Assembly (NCBI RefSeq): GCF_016125955.1
Contig: NZ_JADEVE010000336.1
Coordinates: 124,001 to 188,000 of the forward strand
Source of the DNA: Acetomicrobium sp. S15 = DSM 107314
GTDB lineage: Bacteria; Synergistota; Synergistia; Synergistales; Thermosynergistaceae
Length of the DNA: 64,000 nt
Reading direction: 5' to 3'
Below, in pieces: positions 43,967 through 52,652 of this stretch. The notes beneath the pieces are model-generated. The model did no database searches and was not told the origin of the DNA. It saw nothing but the letters and a program-made list of their open reading frames with translations. Position 1 is the first letter of the stretch. Each line of letters begins with the position of its first letter. Made by a program: the position numbers and the translations under genes.

Positions 43967-44860
43967 TCATCCGGCTATATGATTGAGCAAAACAAAACCG
44001 CAGGCTATACAAAAGACATGAAGGCCCACCAACGTCGCTACCGCAGCACCACACGAGAGTCCGCTGTCTATCAGTCTGTGATGGATATGACCCCTGTCTG
44101 GAGAAAAGGGAGATCTGTGCTCAGCGAGCCTGCGGACAATAGAAGCCAACGTGTCTATCAACGGAATACCGCCGAGGATGGCGACAACCGCGAGGACCGC
44201 CAAGGCAGAAGAGACCCCCCTCGACGCCACGTAATTGGAGATCAGCGAGGCATACAAAAAACCTAACAATGTGCTGCCCCCATCGCCTAAGAAGGTGCGC
44301 GCTTCGGGGAAATTCCACCAGAGCGCCCCTAAGGCCATGCCCAGGAGAGGCACCCATGCCCATTGATCTGTCCATATAAGCGCCAAAACGGCAGATGCGG
44401 CGAAGATCGAAAGTAAAAGACCGTTCAACCCGTCTATAAGGTTAAAGGCGCTGGTCATGCCGGTCACCCAAAAAACCAAGATTGCCCTTTCCAAGAGCGC
44501 AATGGGTGCTGGGATAGCATAAACCACTATGCAAGCCGAGGTCAAATGCACGATGAGCCGCAAAAAAGGGGGAAGGGAACGCATGTCATCGATATATCCG
44601 ACGATGAAGATGAAAGATGAACCGAAGGCAAGGCTAGCGCTAAACGAAGAAGCTTCCGGTTGTAGAAGGATAGACAGAAGCACGCCCAGCCATAAGGCTA
44701 CACCGCCACCTCTCGGCACCTCCCCTTCGTGAATTTTCCTTGCGCTGCCCGAAGGGTCGACGATGCGATAACGCCGAGATAGCTGTACAGAAAGCCCCGT
44801 GGCTCCGAAGCCCCACATTATGGCGAACAGGCCAAATATCAGGGTTTTCCAGGAAGACAT
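43967..44860 (-). CDS. WecA/MraY-family phospho-N-acetylhexosamine-1-phosphate transferase
   Basis: 297 residues with about nine hydrophobic segments. Transfers a sugar-1-phosphate to undecaprenyl phosphate. Motifs RKIHEGEVPRGGG, FNLIDGLNGL, FLGDGGSTLLGF and the late DRGHIHHRL (the HxHH motif that separates WecA/TagO from MraY) support WecA or TagO type rather than MraY. Lies before wecB, the expected partner. It starts 17 bases after the RpiB-Upp gene; GAGGT precedes the ATG. Confidence 0.9.
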   Translation of the reverse strand: MSSWKTLIFGLFAIMWGFGATGLSVQLSRRYRIVDPSGSARKIHEGEVPRGGGVALWLGVLLSILLQPEASSFSASLAFGSSFIFIVGYIDDMRSLPPFLRLIVHLTSACIVVYAIPAPIALLERAILVFWVTGMTSAFNLIDGLNGLLLSIFAASAVLALIWTDQWAWVPLLGMALGALWWNFPEARTFLGDGGSTLLGFLYASLISNYVASRGVSSALAVLAVVAILGGIPLIDTLASIVRRLAEHRSPFSPDRGHIHHRLIDSGLSCGAAVATLVGLHVFCIACGFVLLNHIAG

Positions 44861-44877
44861 ACCAAATTTACCTCATC

Positions 44878-45978
44878 TTACCTCGTCCCGAAAAGACGAT
44901 CGCCGGCATCGCCTAGGCCAGGGATGATATAGCCATGTCCGTCCAGATGATCATCGATCGCAGCCGTAAAAATATTCACGTCGGGATGAGAATTCCTAAC
45001 CACATTTAGGCCCTCAGGCGCCGATATTAGACATATCAGAGAGATTCTCTTGCCACCGCGGTCTTTCACGGCGCTTATGGCCGCAGCCGCAGAGCCGCCG
45101 GTGGCCAGCATGGGGTCGACGATCATCACATCGCGCTCTTCTATGTCTTTGGGCAACTTGCAGTAATATTCTACCGGTTCCAACGTTTCTGGATCTCGAT
45201 AAAGACCGATATGTCCTACTTTGGCATTTGGTATGAGGCGCAAAATGCCATCGCTCATGACAAGGCCGGCCCTGAGAACCGGTACAACAGCTAACTTTTT
45301 GCCGGCTATCGTTTTGCCTCGCGCCGTCCCCAAGGGCGTTTCGACCTCTGTATCCTCAACTTGTAGACTCCTGGTGGCTTCATATACCATGAGACCAGCT
45401 ATCTCCTGCACGAGTTCTCGGAATTCCTTGACGCTGGTAGTCTTATCCCTCAAAGTAGTGAGCTTGTGCTGCACCAAGGGATGATCTATAACGATCACTC
45501 TACCTTCTTCGGTTAATGAGTCCTGACTAGACATGTGAAGACGCTCGTAGCGTTCGATAGCCTCGATTCGCCTCTCGTGACGCCCACCCTCGAAAGCGGT
45601 TTCAAGCCAGACAGAGACGATCTCCCTTGCTTGATCTTCTGTCAAAATACGACCGCCCATCGTGAGGATGTTGGCATCATTATGAGCACGGCTCATGCGG
45701 GCGACATACAGATCATTGCATACAGCGGCTCGCGCGCCGTGTACTTTGTTCGCCGCAATGGACATGCCTATGCCGGTCCCGCAGACCAATATGCCTCGCT
45801 CACTGCGCCCAGAAACTACGCTATGGGCTACAGCGAAGGCAACTTCAGGATAATCTGTCGGCCTGTCGCTTGAATTTGTCCCGAAATCGGAAACTTCGTG
45901 CCCCTCTTTTTTGAGGTAGTCCTTTGTCGCCTCTTTTATCGTATAGCCTGCATGATCAGAACCTAAGGCAATCTTCAT
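44878..45978 (-). CDS. Ribose-5-phosphate isomerase B fused to uracil phosphoribosyltransferase
   Basis: 366 residues in one uninterrupted frame. Residues 1-147 are Rpi[40 protein letters not shown] (active-site Cys) and [15 protein letters not shown]. Residues about 155-366 are Upp: [33 protein letters not shown], the PRPP-binding [15 protein letters not shown] and a C-terminal [18 protein letters not shown]. No ribosome site precedes Met148, so the two parts are made as one protein. RpiB interconverts ribulose- and ribose-5-phosphate; Upp joins uracil and PRPP to UMP. The two are linked through ribose-5-phosphate. Overlaps meaB by 4 bases. Confidence 0.93.
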   Translation of the reverse strand: MKIALGSDHAGYTIKEATKDYLKKEGHEVSDFGTNSSDRPTDYPEVAFAVAHSVVSGRSERGILVCGTGIGMSIAANKVHGARAAVCNDLYVARMSRAHNDANILTMGGRILTEDQAREIVSVWLETAFEGGRHERRIEAIERYERLHMSSQDSLTEEGRVIVIDHPLVQHKLTTLRDKTTSVKEFRELVQEIAGLMVYEATRSLQVEDTEVETPLGTARGKTIAGKKLAVVPVLRAGLVMSDGILRLIPNAKVGHIGLYRDPETLEPVEYYCKLPKDIEERDVMIVDPMLATGGSAAAAISAVKDRGGKRISLICLISAPEGLNVVRNSHPDVNIFTAAIDDHLDGHGYIIPGLGDAGDRLFGTR

Positions 45979-46943
45979 GCCCCTTCGACCTCCCGCGAAT
46001 TTTCAGCCGCCCCCAGTATACCCTCGAGAAGTTTGCCAGCTTCTGTATAGGGATCGGAGCGCCGCGAAGCCAATGCTTCAATTAAATCGTTTGAACTGCG
46101 CTCTTTCCACTGTTTTTCTACGACCCTGGCAATGTCACGTCTCAATATTTCCTCAACCTCATGTCGAATACGCGAGGAGCGCCTTTTTTTGCCTTCCTCG
46201 CTTTTTTGGAGGTAGAGCCGGTGCTCTTCGACTGCCCGTATTATATCGTCAATTCCCTGTCCGGACTCGGCTATAGCTTTTAAGACCGGGGGCCTCCATG
46301 GACGCTCGCCGGCTATATCCAGCATGAGGTTGACCTCGGCGACTATCTTATCGGCGCCTTCTCTATCGGCTTTGTTAACTACAAAGATATCAGCTATTTC
46401 CATTATTCCAGCCTTCATAATCTGCACATCATCGCCCATACCAGGCACGAGTAACAATATGACGGTATCGGCTATCCTCACTATGTCAATCTCCGTTTGC
46501 CCAACACCAGCTGTCTCGATGATGACGATGTCCTTGCCGCAGGCATCGAGAATGAGGGCCGCTTCATAAGCAGCCCTGCTCAGGCCGCCCAACGAACCGC
46601 GCGTCCCCATGCTACGGATAAAGACCGATGGATCCAGGGCATGCTGTTGCATCCGCAAACGATCGCCCAAGATCGCCCCACCGCTGAACGGACTAGATGG
46701 GTCTACGGCTATTATCCCTACGGATTTGCCGAGTTCTTTATATCTTGATATGATTTTATCAACAAGGGTACTCTTGCCGGCGCCTGGGGCTCCAGTCACA
46801 CCTATCAGATGCGCCTTTCCGGTATGGGCATAGATGGCCTTCATGATCTCATGAGCGAAGGTCGACTCGCTCTCCACGAGGCTGATTAAACGTGCTATGG
46901 CGCGCGGATCCCCTTTCAACGCTTTCTTAATTGTGTTTTCCAT
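45975..46943 (-). CDS. meaB: MeaB/ArgK-family GTPase (methylmalonyl-CoA mutase-associated)
   Basis: 322 residues. P-loop GAPGAGKS near residue 53, switch region [28 protein letters not shown]? seen as [13 protein letters not shown], and [10 protein letters not shown]. MeaB chaperones cobalamin loading of methylmalonyl-CoA mutase. The mutase is not in this window. GGGGAG precedes ATG 46943. First in a run with the RpiB-Upp fusion and surface-glycan genes. Confidence 0.93.
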   Translation of the reverse strand: MENTIKKALKGDPRAIARLISLVESESTFAHEIMKAIYAHTGKAHLIGVTGAPGAGKSTLVDKIISRYKELGKSVGIIAVDPSSPFSGGAILGDRLRMQQHALDPSVFIRSMGTRGSLGGLSRAAYEAALILDACGKDIVIIETAGVGQTEIDIVRIADTVILLLVPGMGDDVQIMKAGIMEIADIFVVNKADREGADKIVAEVNLMLDIAGERPWRPPVLKAIAESGQGIDDIIRAVEEHRLYLQKSEEGKKRRSSRIRHEVEEILRRDIARVVEKQWKERSSNDLIEALASRRSDPYTEAGKLLEGILGAAENSREVEGA

Positions 46944-46968
46944 ATTTCAATCTCCCCTGCTTGTTTTA

Positions 46969-48846
46969 TTATGGAGTAGCTGCAAGATCGCTCTGAAGCA
47001 AATTGGGCCAAAGCGGAAACCAATCGCGGAATGGACGGGCTTCCCAGTTGCCATAGAGGGCAAGCATTGCTTCTCCGATCTGTCCTGAAGGGACGGCGTC
47101 GGACGAGAGGCGGATCGAAAGCGCCCATCTCTTAGGCGGCAACAGTCCGCCGATATAGGGACTTGCGTTCCATATCACATCCCCGCCGGTGAACTTACAG
47201 ATTTGAACCCATTCAGCGCTGGGTATTTCCCTCGCTAATAACGATGCTCGGACCCCGTTAAAGAGACAGAAAGAGAGGAATCGTTCCTTTAGTTCCGCAG
47301 ATATATTTTTGAGTTCCACTGAAGACTCGAGGATCATATCGGTAGGCCATCCACCCACTGTCTCGTAGATACGTTGCAATAAAGCATCAAAATCAGCATC
47401 CCATGGCAGGACAAGAACAGATTGTCCTGACGACGCACTGCCCAACAATAAGACAACAGGGGTTTCATTTTGGCTCGAGCTATCCTTTACCGGGAGGATT
47501 TGACCGTTCCAAGCCGCGAAGAAGTGGGGGTTGCTAAGGTTTTGAAGCGCCTCTTTAAGAGCAAGATGTCCTCTGAGCTTGAGTATGATCTCACCTGCGT
47601 CTTCAGACAGACTTGGTTGACAAACGGAAAAGATGAGACTCCTCCCTTCCTCGGGCATTGGAAAAACCTCCCAAACCGAGGAAAGCCGCACATCAAAGAT
47701 GAGAAGAGCTCCTTTCGATTCGACGACAGACCACGCGTCGGTCAGCGGATCGGCCAGGGAAATCTTAACTTCGGCAACGTCTTTCCGCAGCACGATTTCC
47801 CTCAAAGAACCGTCCTCCCCCAAAACCGAAAGCGAAGAACGGTCGATCCACGCGACATCGCGCGGGAGCGGCACAGAAACGGTGGCGATTTCTTCCGCGT
47901 CCCTTCCATCTATGACAATGCATCGCTCATTAGCCCGATCTGCGATAGCGATAGCCTCGCCAAAGGCGACAACCGATACCGGCTCCATGCGGCCGCTTTT
48001 TGCTTTCCAGCGCTTGGTTATTTCCATTTTAGGTATGGAAACCCAAAGCAGCTCTCCTCGCTCACAATCTCCTATCACAATCTCGCTCGATGAAAGCATG
48101 CTTCCGTCACCTACGATCCCCCCGACATTCCCGAGGGAAGAAAGCCCTAAGAGCTTAGAAGGCCAATCGATAGTTCCCTCCATTATTTCTCCACGCCTAT
48201 TTATGAGGTAAAAGTGGGTTTCATCAACAGGCAAGACGGTTTGAGGAGCATCCACCTCGACAGAGATCAGCGCTGGAAGTGTCTCCCTCATGGCCCAGAG
48301 GCGCCCTCCGACGGCATCGCAAATATATATCACGCCGAAGCCGTATTTGACCTTGCTGAGACCACTTAGAGACATGTTAGCGGACAAGGGCAAGCGAAAA
48401 CGCGTTTTGAACGGAAGTCTCCTGCCAACTAAAAGATGAAATTCTTTTGAACCGCCGATTGATTCCTCGATCAATCTGCGCTCATGCTGTAATGTCGTAG
48501 CAAAGCGCTCGCCCATCTCGTCACCGTGCCTGACTTCGAGATAATTTTCGACCGCATCCTCCGCGGCATCCAATGCTCCAAGCCGCCGCAGTGCCATTCC
48601 TCTGAGCAAATATGTATCGACCAGATATATATTGAAATTCAGAGCCTCGCTGAGTGCCTCTATAGCTTGAAAGTAATCGCCCTTGGCATATGCCCTATAT
48701 GCCCGCAAGAACTCCCTCTCGGCATCTAAGCTGTTAACCTTGGGAGGTTCAAATCCCATCGCTTTAAAAGTGCCCCCGGGAGCACGAGCTGCCACTAATA
48801 AGATGACGACCCCCAAAAGCACGATTAGACGTCTCAAACTCACCAT
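46969..48846 (-). CDS. Exported TPR and propeller-like protein of unknown function
   Basis: 625 residues from ATG 48846; GTG 48843 or TTG 48837 are also possible, the last with GGAG 9 bases upstream. The N-terminus has a positively charged start and a hydrophobic core (about residues 4-20), a signal peptide or anchor. Two TPR-like units (about 43-110: AYRAYAKGDYFQAIEALSEAL, YLLRGMALRRLGALDAAEDAV) are followed by a long beta-strand-rich part (about 140-430) like a propeller, and a mixed C-terminal third with PVVLLLGS and LPWDADFD. No enzymatic motif is seen. It follows two small membrane proteins in the same direction, and may be lineage-specific. Confidence 0.6.
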   Translation of the reverse strand: MVSLRRLIVLLGVVILLVAARAPGGTFKAMGFEPPKVNSLDAEREFLRAYRAYAKGDYFQAIEALSEALNFNIYLVDTYLLRGMALRRLGALDAAEDAVENYLEVRHGDEMGERFATTLQHERRLIEESIGGSKEFHLLVGRRLPFKTRFRLPLSANMSLSGLSKVKYGFGVIYICDAVGGRLWAMRETLPALISVEVDAPQTVLPVDETHFYLINRRGEIMEGTIDWPSKLLGLSSLGNVGGIVGDGSMLSSSEIVIGDCERGELLWVSIPKMEITKRWKAKSGRMEPVSVVAFGEAIAIADRANERCIVIDGRDAEEIATVSVPLPRDVAWIDRSSLSVLGEDGSLREIVLRKDVAEVKISLADPLTDAWSVVESKGALLIFDVRLSSVWEVFPMPEEGRSLIFSVCQPSLSEDAGEIILKLRGHLALKEALQNLSNPHFFAAWNGQILPVKDSSSQNETPVVLLLGSASSGQSVLVLPWDADFDALLQRIYETVGGWPTDMILESSVELKNISAELKERFLSFCLFNGVRASLLAREIPSAEWVQICKFTGGDVIWNASPYIGGLLPPKRWALSIRLSSDAVPSGQIGEAMLALYGNWEARPFRDWFPLWPNLLQSDLAATP

Positions 48847-48923
48847 CTCCAAAGGTCGTAAATTGTTTTATCTTTCGGCCTTATTCCGCTTGGGCCGGCG
48901 ATTTCCTAACGCAAATAGAGGCG

Positions 48924-49136
48924 TCATTGGCTTATTATGTCTATGCCGAACAGAGCGCAGAACGCAAATACCGCGGCTCCAGTCAGAAGAAATCCGAGGA
49001 GCATCCTCAAATAAGCGACCCACATAGTTCCACCTGGCCATTTGCCGGCGCTTATATTGTTCACCGCCTTGGCCACAACTAAAGCTGCAAGGAAAAAAAC
49101 TATGGATAGAAGCCCCTCAATATTTGCTGCAGGCAT
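48924..49136 (-). CDS. Small two-helix membrane protein, unknown function
   Basis: 70 residues, with two hydrophobic helices (about 10-27 and 43-66) around a short basic loop (NNISAGKWPGGT). No family recognised. GGAGG precedes ATG 49136 with good spacing, so it is probably real. Lies between a 62-residue single-span protein and the TPR/propeller gene. Confidence 0.6.
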   Translation of the reverse strand: MPAANIEGLLSIVFFLAALVVAKAVNNISAGKWPGGTMWVAYLRMLLGFLLTGAAVFAFCALFGIDIISQ

Positions 49137-49152
49137 CGCTCATCCTCCGAGT

Positions 49153-49341
49153 TTAATCCTCAAACCAATGCACAGAGCGCGTGTGCTTTTCGTAAATCAG
49201 TCTGAGCAAGGCATTCTCCATATATACCCTATGGGGATGCACATACATGCTCGCGAAGAAAACCAAAGAGAGCGCCACAACGGACACTATAACGATAACT
49301 AAGATCTGTCTGCTTAACGAAGATTTTCGGCGACCCGACAT
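49153..49341 (-). CDS. Small single-span membrane protein, unknown function
   Basis: 62 residues: a basic N-terminus (GRRKSSLSR), one hydrophobic helix (about residues 13-32) and a charged outer tail (HPHRVYMENALLRLIYEKHTRS). No family recognised. A GGGGTGA lies before ATG 49341. The tail resembles a linker to another envelope protein. The terminator-like hairpin at 49372-49391 stands 30 bases upstream, so it needs read-through or a promoter inside this short gap. Confidence 0.5.
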   Translation of the reverse strand: MSGRRKSSLSRQILVIVIVSVVALSLVFFASMYVHPHRVYMENALLRLIYEKHTRSVHWFED

Positions 49342-49371
49342 CGGCCGTCACCCCACTTTCAGACAGACAAA

Positions 49372-49391
49372 GGGAGGGATCTCTCCCTCCC
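49372..49391 (-). terminator. Terminator-like hairpin after the Gfo/Idh gene
   Basis: Minus strand GGGAGGGA-GAGA-TCCCTCCC, a perfect 8-bp stem with a 4-base loop, followed by TTTGTCTG. It is 84 bases after the oxidoreductase stop. The T-run is short, so termination may be partial. Confidence 0.55.
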
Positions 49392-49475
49392 CACTATAGC
49401 ACATTTTTAGCCTTCGCTATCCAGTTAGCTGCTGTTGGGTTCTATGCAGGTTTCTTATATCTCGCATTTTACATC

Positions 49476-50456
49476 TTACGTTGATGCGATAGCTTCTATC
49501 GAGCCACTCTGACCCCCTTGGTGGATTTGCCTCAAAATCGCGATAGCCACCTCCAAAGCTCTTTTTCCGTCCGCTATTCCAACCAACGGCTGTCTTCCCT
49601 CTTTGACGCACATAACAAAGTGTTGCAATTCGAGCCTCAAAGGCTCATATTTCGGGAAAACGGGATGCTCGACGATCTCAACAAGACCGCGTCCGTTTTG
49701 TCTTACACAGCGATATATGGTGACATCTTGCGTCTCGTAATTCAGCGTTATGTAACGGGTAGGCTCCATAATCTCAAGGGTCCTAAGGCGCCTTTCTGCC
49801 ACCCTGCTAACCAGTATATGGGCCATAGCTCCGTTTGCGAAGGCCATCTGAGCCGAGGCCACATCCTCAAAGTCAGATTTTATAGAACGGCCCAAAGCAG
49901 AGATGCTCGAAATCTCAGAGTGGACGAGAGAGAGGATTATGTCGATATCGTGAATCATCAGGTCCATGACCACGCCCACATCCGTAGCTCGAGGCGTAAA
50001 CGGGCCCATGCGGCGAGATTGGATGAAATGAGGAGGGTTTAGGATTTTTTTGACGTATTGCACGGCACCGTTGAAGCGCTCGACGTGTCCCACCTGAAGG
50101 ACGCATCTCTTCTCCGCGGCCAGGCGGAGCAATTCCTCAGCCTCTTCAACAGTGGTTGTAACGGGCTTCTCTATTAAAACGTTGGTCCCTAACTTTATAG
50201 CCTTGCAAGCTATCTCGTAGTGCAGGCTAGTCGGAACAACTATGCTCACCGCATCCGGTTTCGTTACCTCAAAAAAGTGATCTATATCCGTGAAATACGG
50301 TACGCCCATGTCCTCGCTGACTGCAGCAGCACGCTCTTCATTGATATCCACTATACCTACAAGTTCAGCCTCGGATAGTTCAGCACATATCCTGGCATGA
50401 TGATAACCCAAATGCCCCACGCCTATCACGCCAACGCGAACTGGCTCCATTTTCAT
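49476..50456 (-). CDS. Gfo/Idh/MocA-family oxidoreductase
   Basis: 326 residues. The Rossmann fold opens RVGVIGVGHLGYHHARI, with IEKPVTTTVEEAEEL (the EKP motif near residue 98) and VGHVERFNGAVQYVKK in the catalytic domain. The last segment resembles UDP-N-acetylglucosamine 3-dehydrogenase (GnnA) involved in lipid A variants, but this is a weak inference and the substrate could be another sugar. Two possible ATG starts (50456, 50450) lie behind GAGGAG. It follows pgeF by 89 bases, with a possible promoter between. Confidence 0.85.
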   Translation of the reverse strand: MKMEPVRVGVIGVGHLGYHHARICAELSEAELVGIVDINEERAAAVSEDMGVPYFTDIDHFFEVTKPDAVSIVVPTSLHYEIACKAIKLGTNVLIEKPVTTTVEEAEELLRLAAEKRCVLQVGHVERFNGAVQYVKKILNPPHFIQSRRMGPFTPRATDVGVVMDLMIHDIDIILSLVHSEISSISALGRSIKSDFEDVASAQMAFANGAMAHILVSRVAERRLRTLEIMEPTRYITLNYETQDVTIYRCVRQNGRGLVEIVEHPVFPKYEPLRLELQHFVMCVKEGRQPLVGIADGKRALEVAIAILRQIHQGGQSGSIEAIAST

Positions 50457-50509
50457 TTCACTCCTCGCCTCACAACTTCATCGATCTTTCGAAAAACGCT
50501 TTTCTTTTT

Positions 50510-50537
50510 ATTATATTCTCACGTTTATCGCGCAAAA
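50510..50537 (-). promoter_or_regulatory. Weak promoter candidate before the Gfo/Idh gene
   Basis: Minus strand: consensus TATAAT (50515-50510) with TTTTGC (50537-50532) as a poor -35 at 16 bases. It would give an about 50-base leader. Confidence 0.35.
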
Positions 50538-50545
50538 GCTGGCCT

Positions 50546-51295
50546 TTAGGCGAAAAAGGCGAGCAAGATCATGCGCCTTCCCGCATCACCTTTGCGATAC
50601 GAATAGAAGACATCGCTATTGCAAGATGTGCAATCTCTCAGGATGAAGATTTGGTTTTCCACGAGGCCGCATTGCCACATCTCGGCCTTTATTGCGCTGG
50701 CGATGTCGAAATTGACGCTCTTTCCGCTCGAGCGGCTAATAGCCCTTGAAGGAAAGCTTTTGAATGCCCTTTTGGTCCAAAGATCGCCTGTGGCGCTGCG
50801 CGCATAGCAGCATGGCCCAATGCCCGGCCCGAGCCAAGCCCAAATGTCCTTGCCATCTGCGCTCCATTCTTTGCGGGCCCAGCTCAATGCCTTAGTGACG
50901 AAATGAGAAACAGCACCATTAAAACCGCAGTGAAGGAGCAAAAATCTCGGCTCTGGCGTTGGAGTTCCGAGTATAACAGGCCAACAATCGGCAAACTGAA
51001 GCGCTACGGCTACGTTTGCGCTCCGCGAGATTGCGACACCATCTGCCTCACGGCGCTCAGGAAGGGAGCAAGACGGATCCGCCAAAAGAATGTTAGTGCC
51101 ATGAACCTGACGGGGCATAACTAACGGCAACTCCGGCGACAAGAGCTCTTTTACGCTTTCGCTCACGTCGATCTGCTCCATGAGCGCTCCTTTGAGATAG
51201 AGCGTTGCAGAAAACCCGCAAAAAACTGGCGGGAAAAGATAGCGCAATATTGGTTGGTCACCTTGGCGATCAAGCTGAAAGCCTTCCATTTCCAT
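50546..51295 (-). CDS. pgeF: Peptidoglycan editing factor PgeF (laccase-domain, YfiH family)
   Basis: 249 residues. Family motifs are MPRQVHGT, FADCWPVIL, LLHCGFNGAV and GPGIGPCCY, holding the zinc-binding His-Cys-His set. In E. coli it clears mis-incorporated residues from peptidoglycan precursors; some homologues act on purine nucleosides. GAGGG lies 6 bases before ATG 51295, in the end of folC. The C-terminus is DCTSCNSDVFYSYRKG-like, as usual. Confidence 0.92.
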   Translation of the reverse strand: MEMEGFQLDRQGDQPILRYLFPPVFCGFSATLYLKGALMEQIDVSESVKELLSPELPLVMPRQVHGTNILLADPSCSLPERREADGVAISRSANVAVALQFADCWPVILGTPTPEPRFLLLHCGFNGAVSHFVTKALSWARKEWSADGKDIWAWLGPGIGPCCYARSATGDLWTKRAFKSFPSRAISRSSGKSVNFDIASAIKAEMWQCGLVENQIFILRDCTSCNSDVFYSYRKGDAGRRMILLAFFA

Positions 51296-52652
51296 GGTGC
51301 ACCCTCTCGAGATATGATTTGAGCCATCCTACGAAGTAAAGGCTCCCACAGCATAAAACCGGCAATCCGAAGCGCCTCGCGCGGTGGTATGCTTCCTCTG
51401 CGTCATCATAAGCTTCAATTTGGGAGTTTCTACGAAAGACCCCTTTTGCCATCCTGAGCAACTCTTCTGGCTTAGCGCTGCGTTCAAGTGATGGAACCGC
51501 TGTGAGCACCAAGCTTTTCGGATTGAGCTCCGATAACATGGCAAGCAGCGTGCGGTAATCTTTGTCTCTCATAACCGCGAACAGAATGACAAATTGAGCC
51601 TTTTCGGTGAAGAGTACTTTCAAGCTTTTTACCAAAGATGCCATGCCATGGGGGTTATGGGCGCCGTCCAAGAGCAAAGGAGGGTTTTCGTTAACCCATT
51701 CCAAGCGGCCAGGCCATTTCACATTGTGCAAGCCCTCTCTTATGCTCTTTTCCGTTACGTTGGCAAACTGGTCCTTGAGCTCCCACGCCGACGATGCAGC
51801 GAGCGCGGTGTTTTTTACTTGATGCAGACCCAAAAGATGGGTCGCGAGGCCCGTAAGTTTAACATCGGATCCCACGAGATCGTATTCGTTGCCGTTGTAG
51901 GAAGAGCGCACGTTCTCCACTCTCCAATCCTCAGACAACATGTGCCCAGACACATTTAACTTCTTGCATAAGACCTTGAAGAGCGGTACGAGCCCTTCGG
52001 GCTCGCCGGAAAAGAAAGCCTTGCCGTGTGGGCGAAGGACCGCAAATTTCTCCTCGCCTATCTTAAATATGGTGTCCCCTAAGAAAGACTCGTGATCCAT
52101 AGCTATCGAAGTGATCACGCTCATCGCGACGGGATTGATCAGGTTTGTGGCATCTAATCGCCCGCCCAACCCTGCCTCAACGATGGCTATATCAGGCATC
52201 TCTTCGGCTGTTATCGAAAGCGAAAGAGCGGTGATAAGTTCAAATAATGTTGGAGGGTCGCTTCTGAGCTTTTCGTCTTGCTTCAACGCAGCATCGAGGC
52301 GGTTGAAATGATCGCTCCACTTCTCCTCGGCCACCAGCCGCTCGTTTATCCTCAATCTTTCTCCCATGTGGATCAGATGAGGGCTCGTATAGAGAGCGGT
52401 TTTGTATCCTGAGGCAGAAAATATAGCGCTAAGCGAGGCTGCGGTTGACCCCTTGCCGTTTGTCCCCACAACATGAATAGCAGGGATTCCGAGATGTGGA
52501 TTTCCCAGCGATGCCAACAGCCGACTGATGCGCTTTAGCCCCGGCCTGACTCCAGGACTTGAAAGGCTTATTAAGCGAGATTCAAGATAGTTAAAAAAAT
52601 CAGCACTTTTTTTACTTATGATTTCAAGCTCGCCAGGTTTCTCTCTATCCAT
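51270..52652 (-). CDS. folC: Folylpolyglutamate/dihydrofolate synthase
   Basis: 460 residues. Adds glutamate to dihydropteroate and to folates. GTNGKGSTAA P-loop near residue 64, LYTSPHLIHMGERLRIN, AGLGGRLDATN and the C-terminal HNPHGM are in place. It overlaps valS by 37 bases and pgeF by 26 bases. The N-terminus has an extra segment before the conserved core. Start has no strong RBS, so translational coupling with valS is likely. Confidence 0.95.
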   Translation of the reverse strand: MDREKPGELEIISKKSADFFNYLESRLISLSSPGVRPGLKRISRLLASLGNPHLGIPAIHVVGTNGKGSTAASLSAIFSASGYKTALYTSPHLIHMGERLRINERLVAEEKWSDHFNRLDAALKQDEKLRSDPPTLFELITALSLSITAEEMPDIAIVEAGLGGRLDATNLINPVAMSVITSIAMDHESFLGDTIFKIGEEKFAVLRPHGKAFFSGEPEGLVPLFKVLCKKLNVSGHMLSEDWRVENVRSSYNGNEYDLVGSDVKLTGLATHLLGLHQVKNTALAASSAWELKDQFANVTEKSIREGLHNVKWPGRLEWVNENPPLLLDGAHNPHGMASLVKSLKVLFTEKAQFVILFAVMRDKDYRTLLAMLSELNPKSLVLTAVPSLERSAKPEELLRMAKGVFRRNSQIEAYDDAEEAYHRARRFGLPVLCCGSLYFVGWLKSYLERVHHGNGRLSA

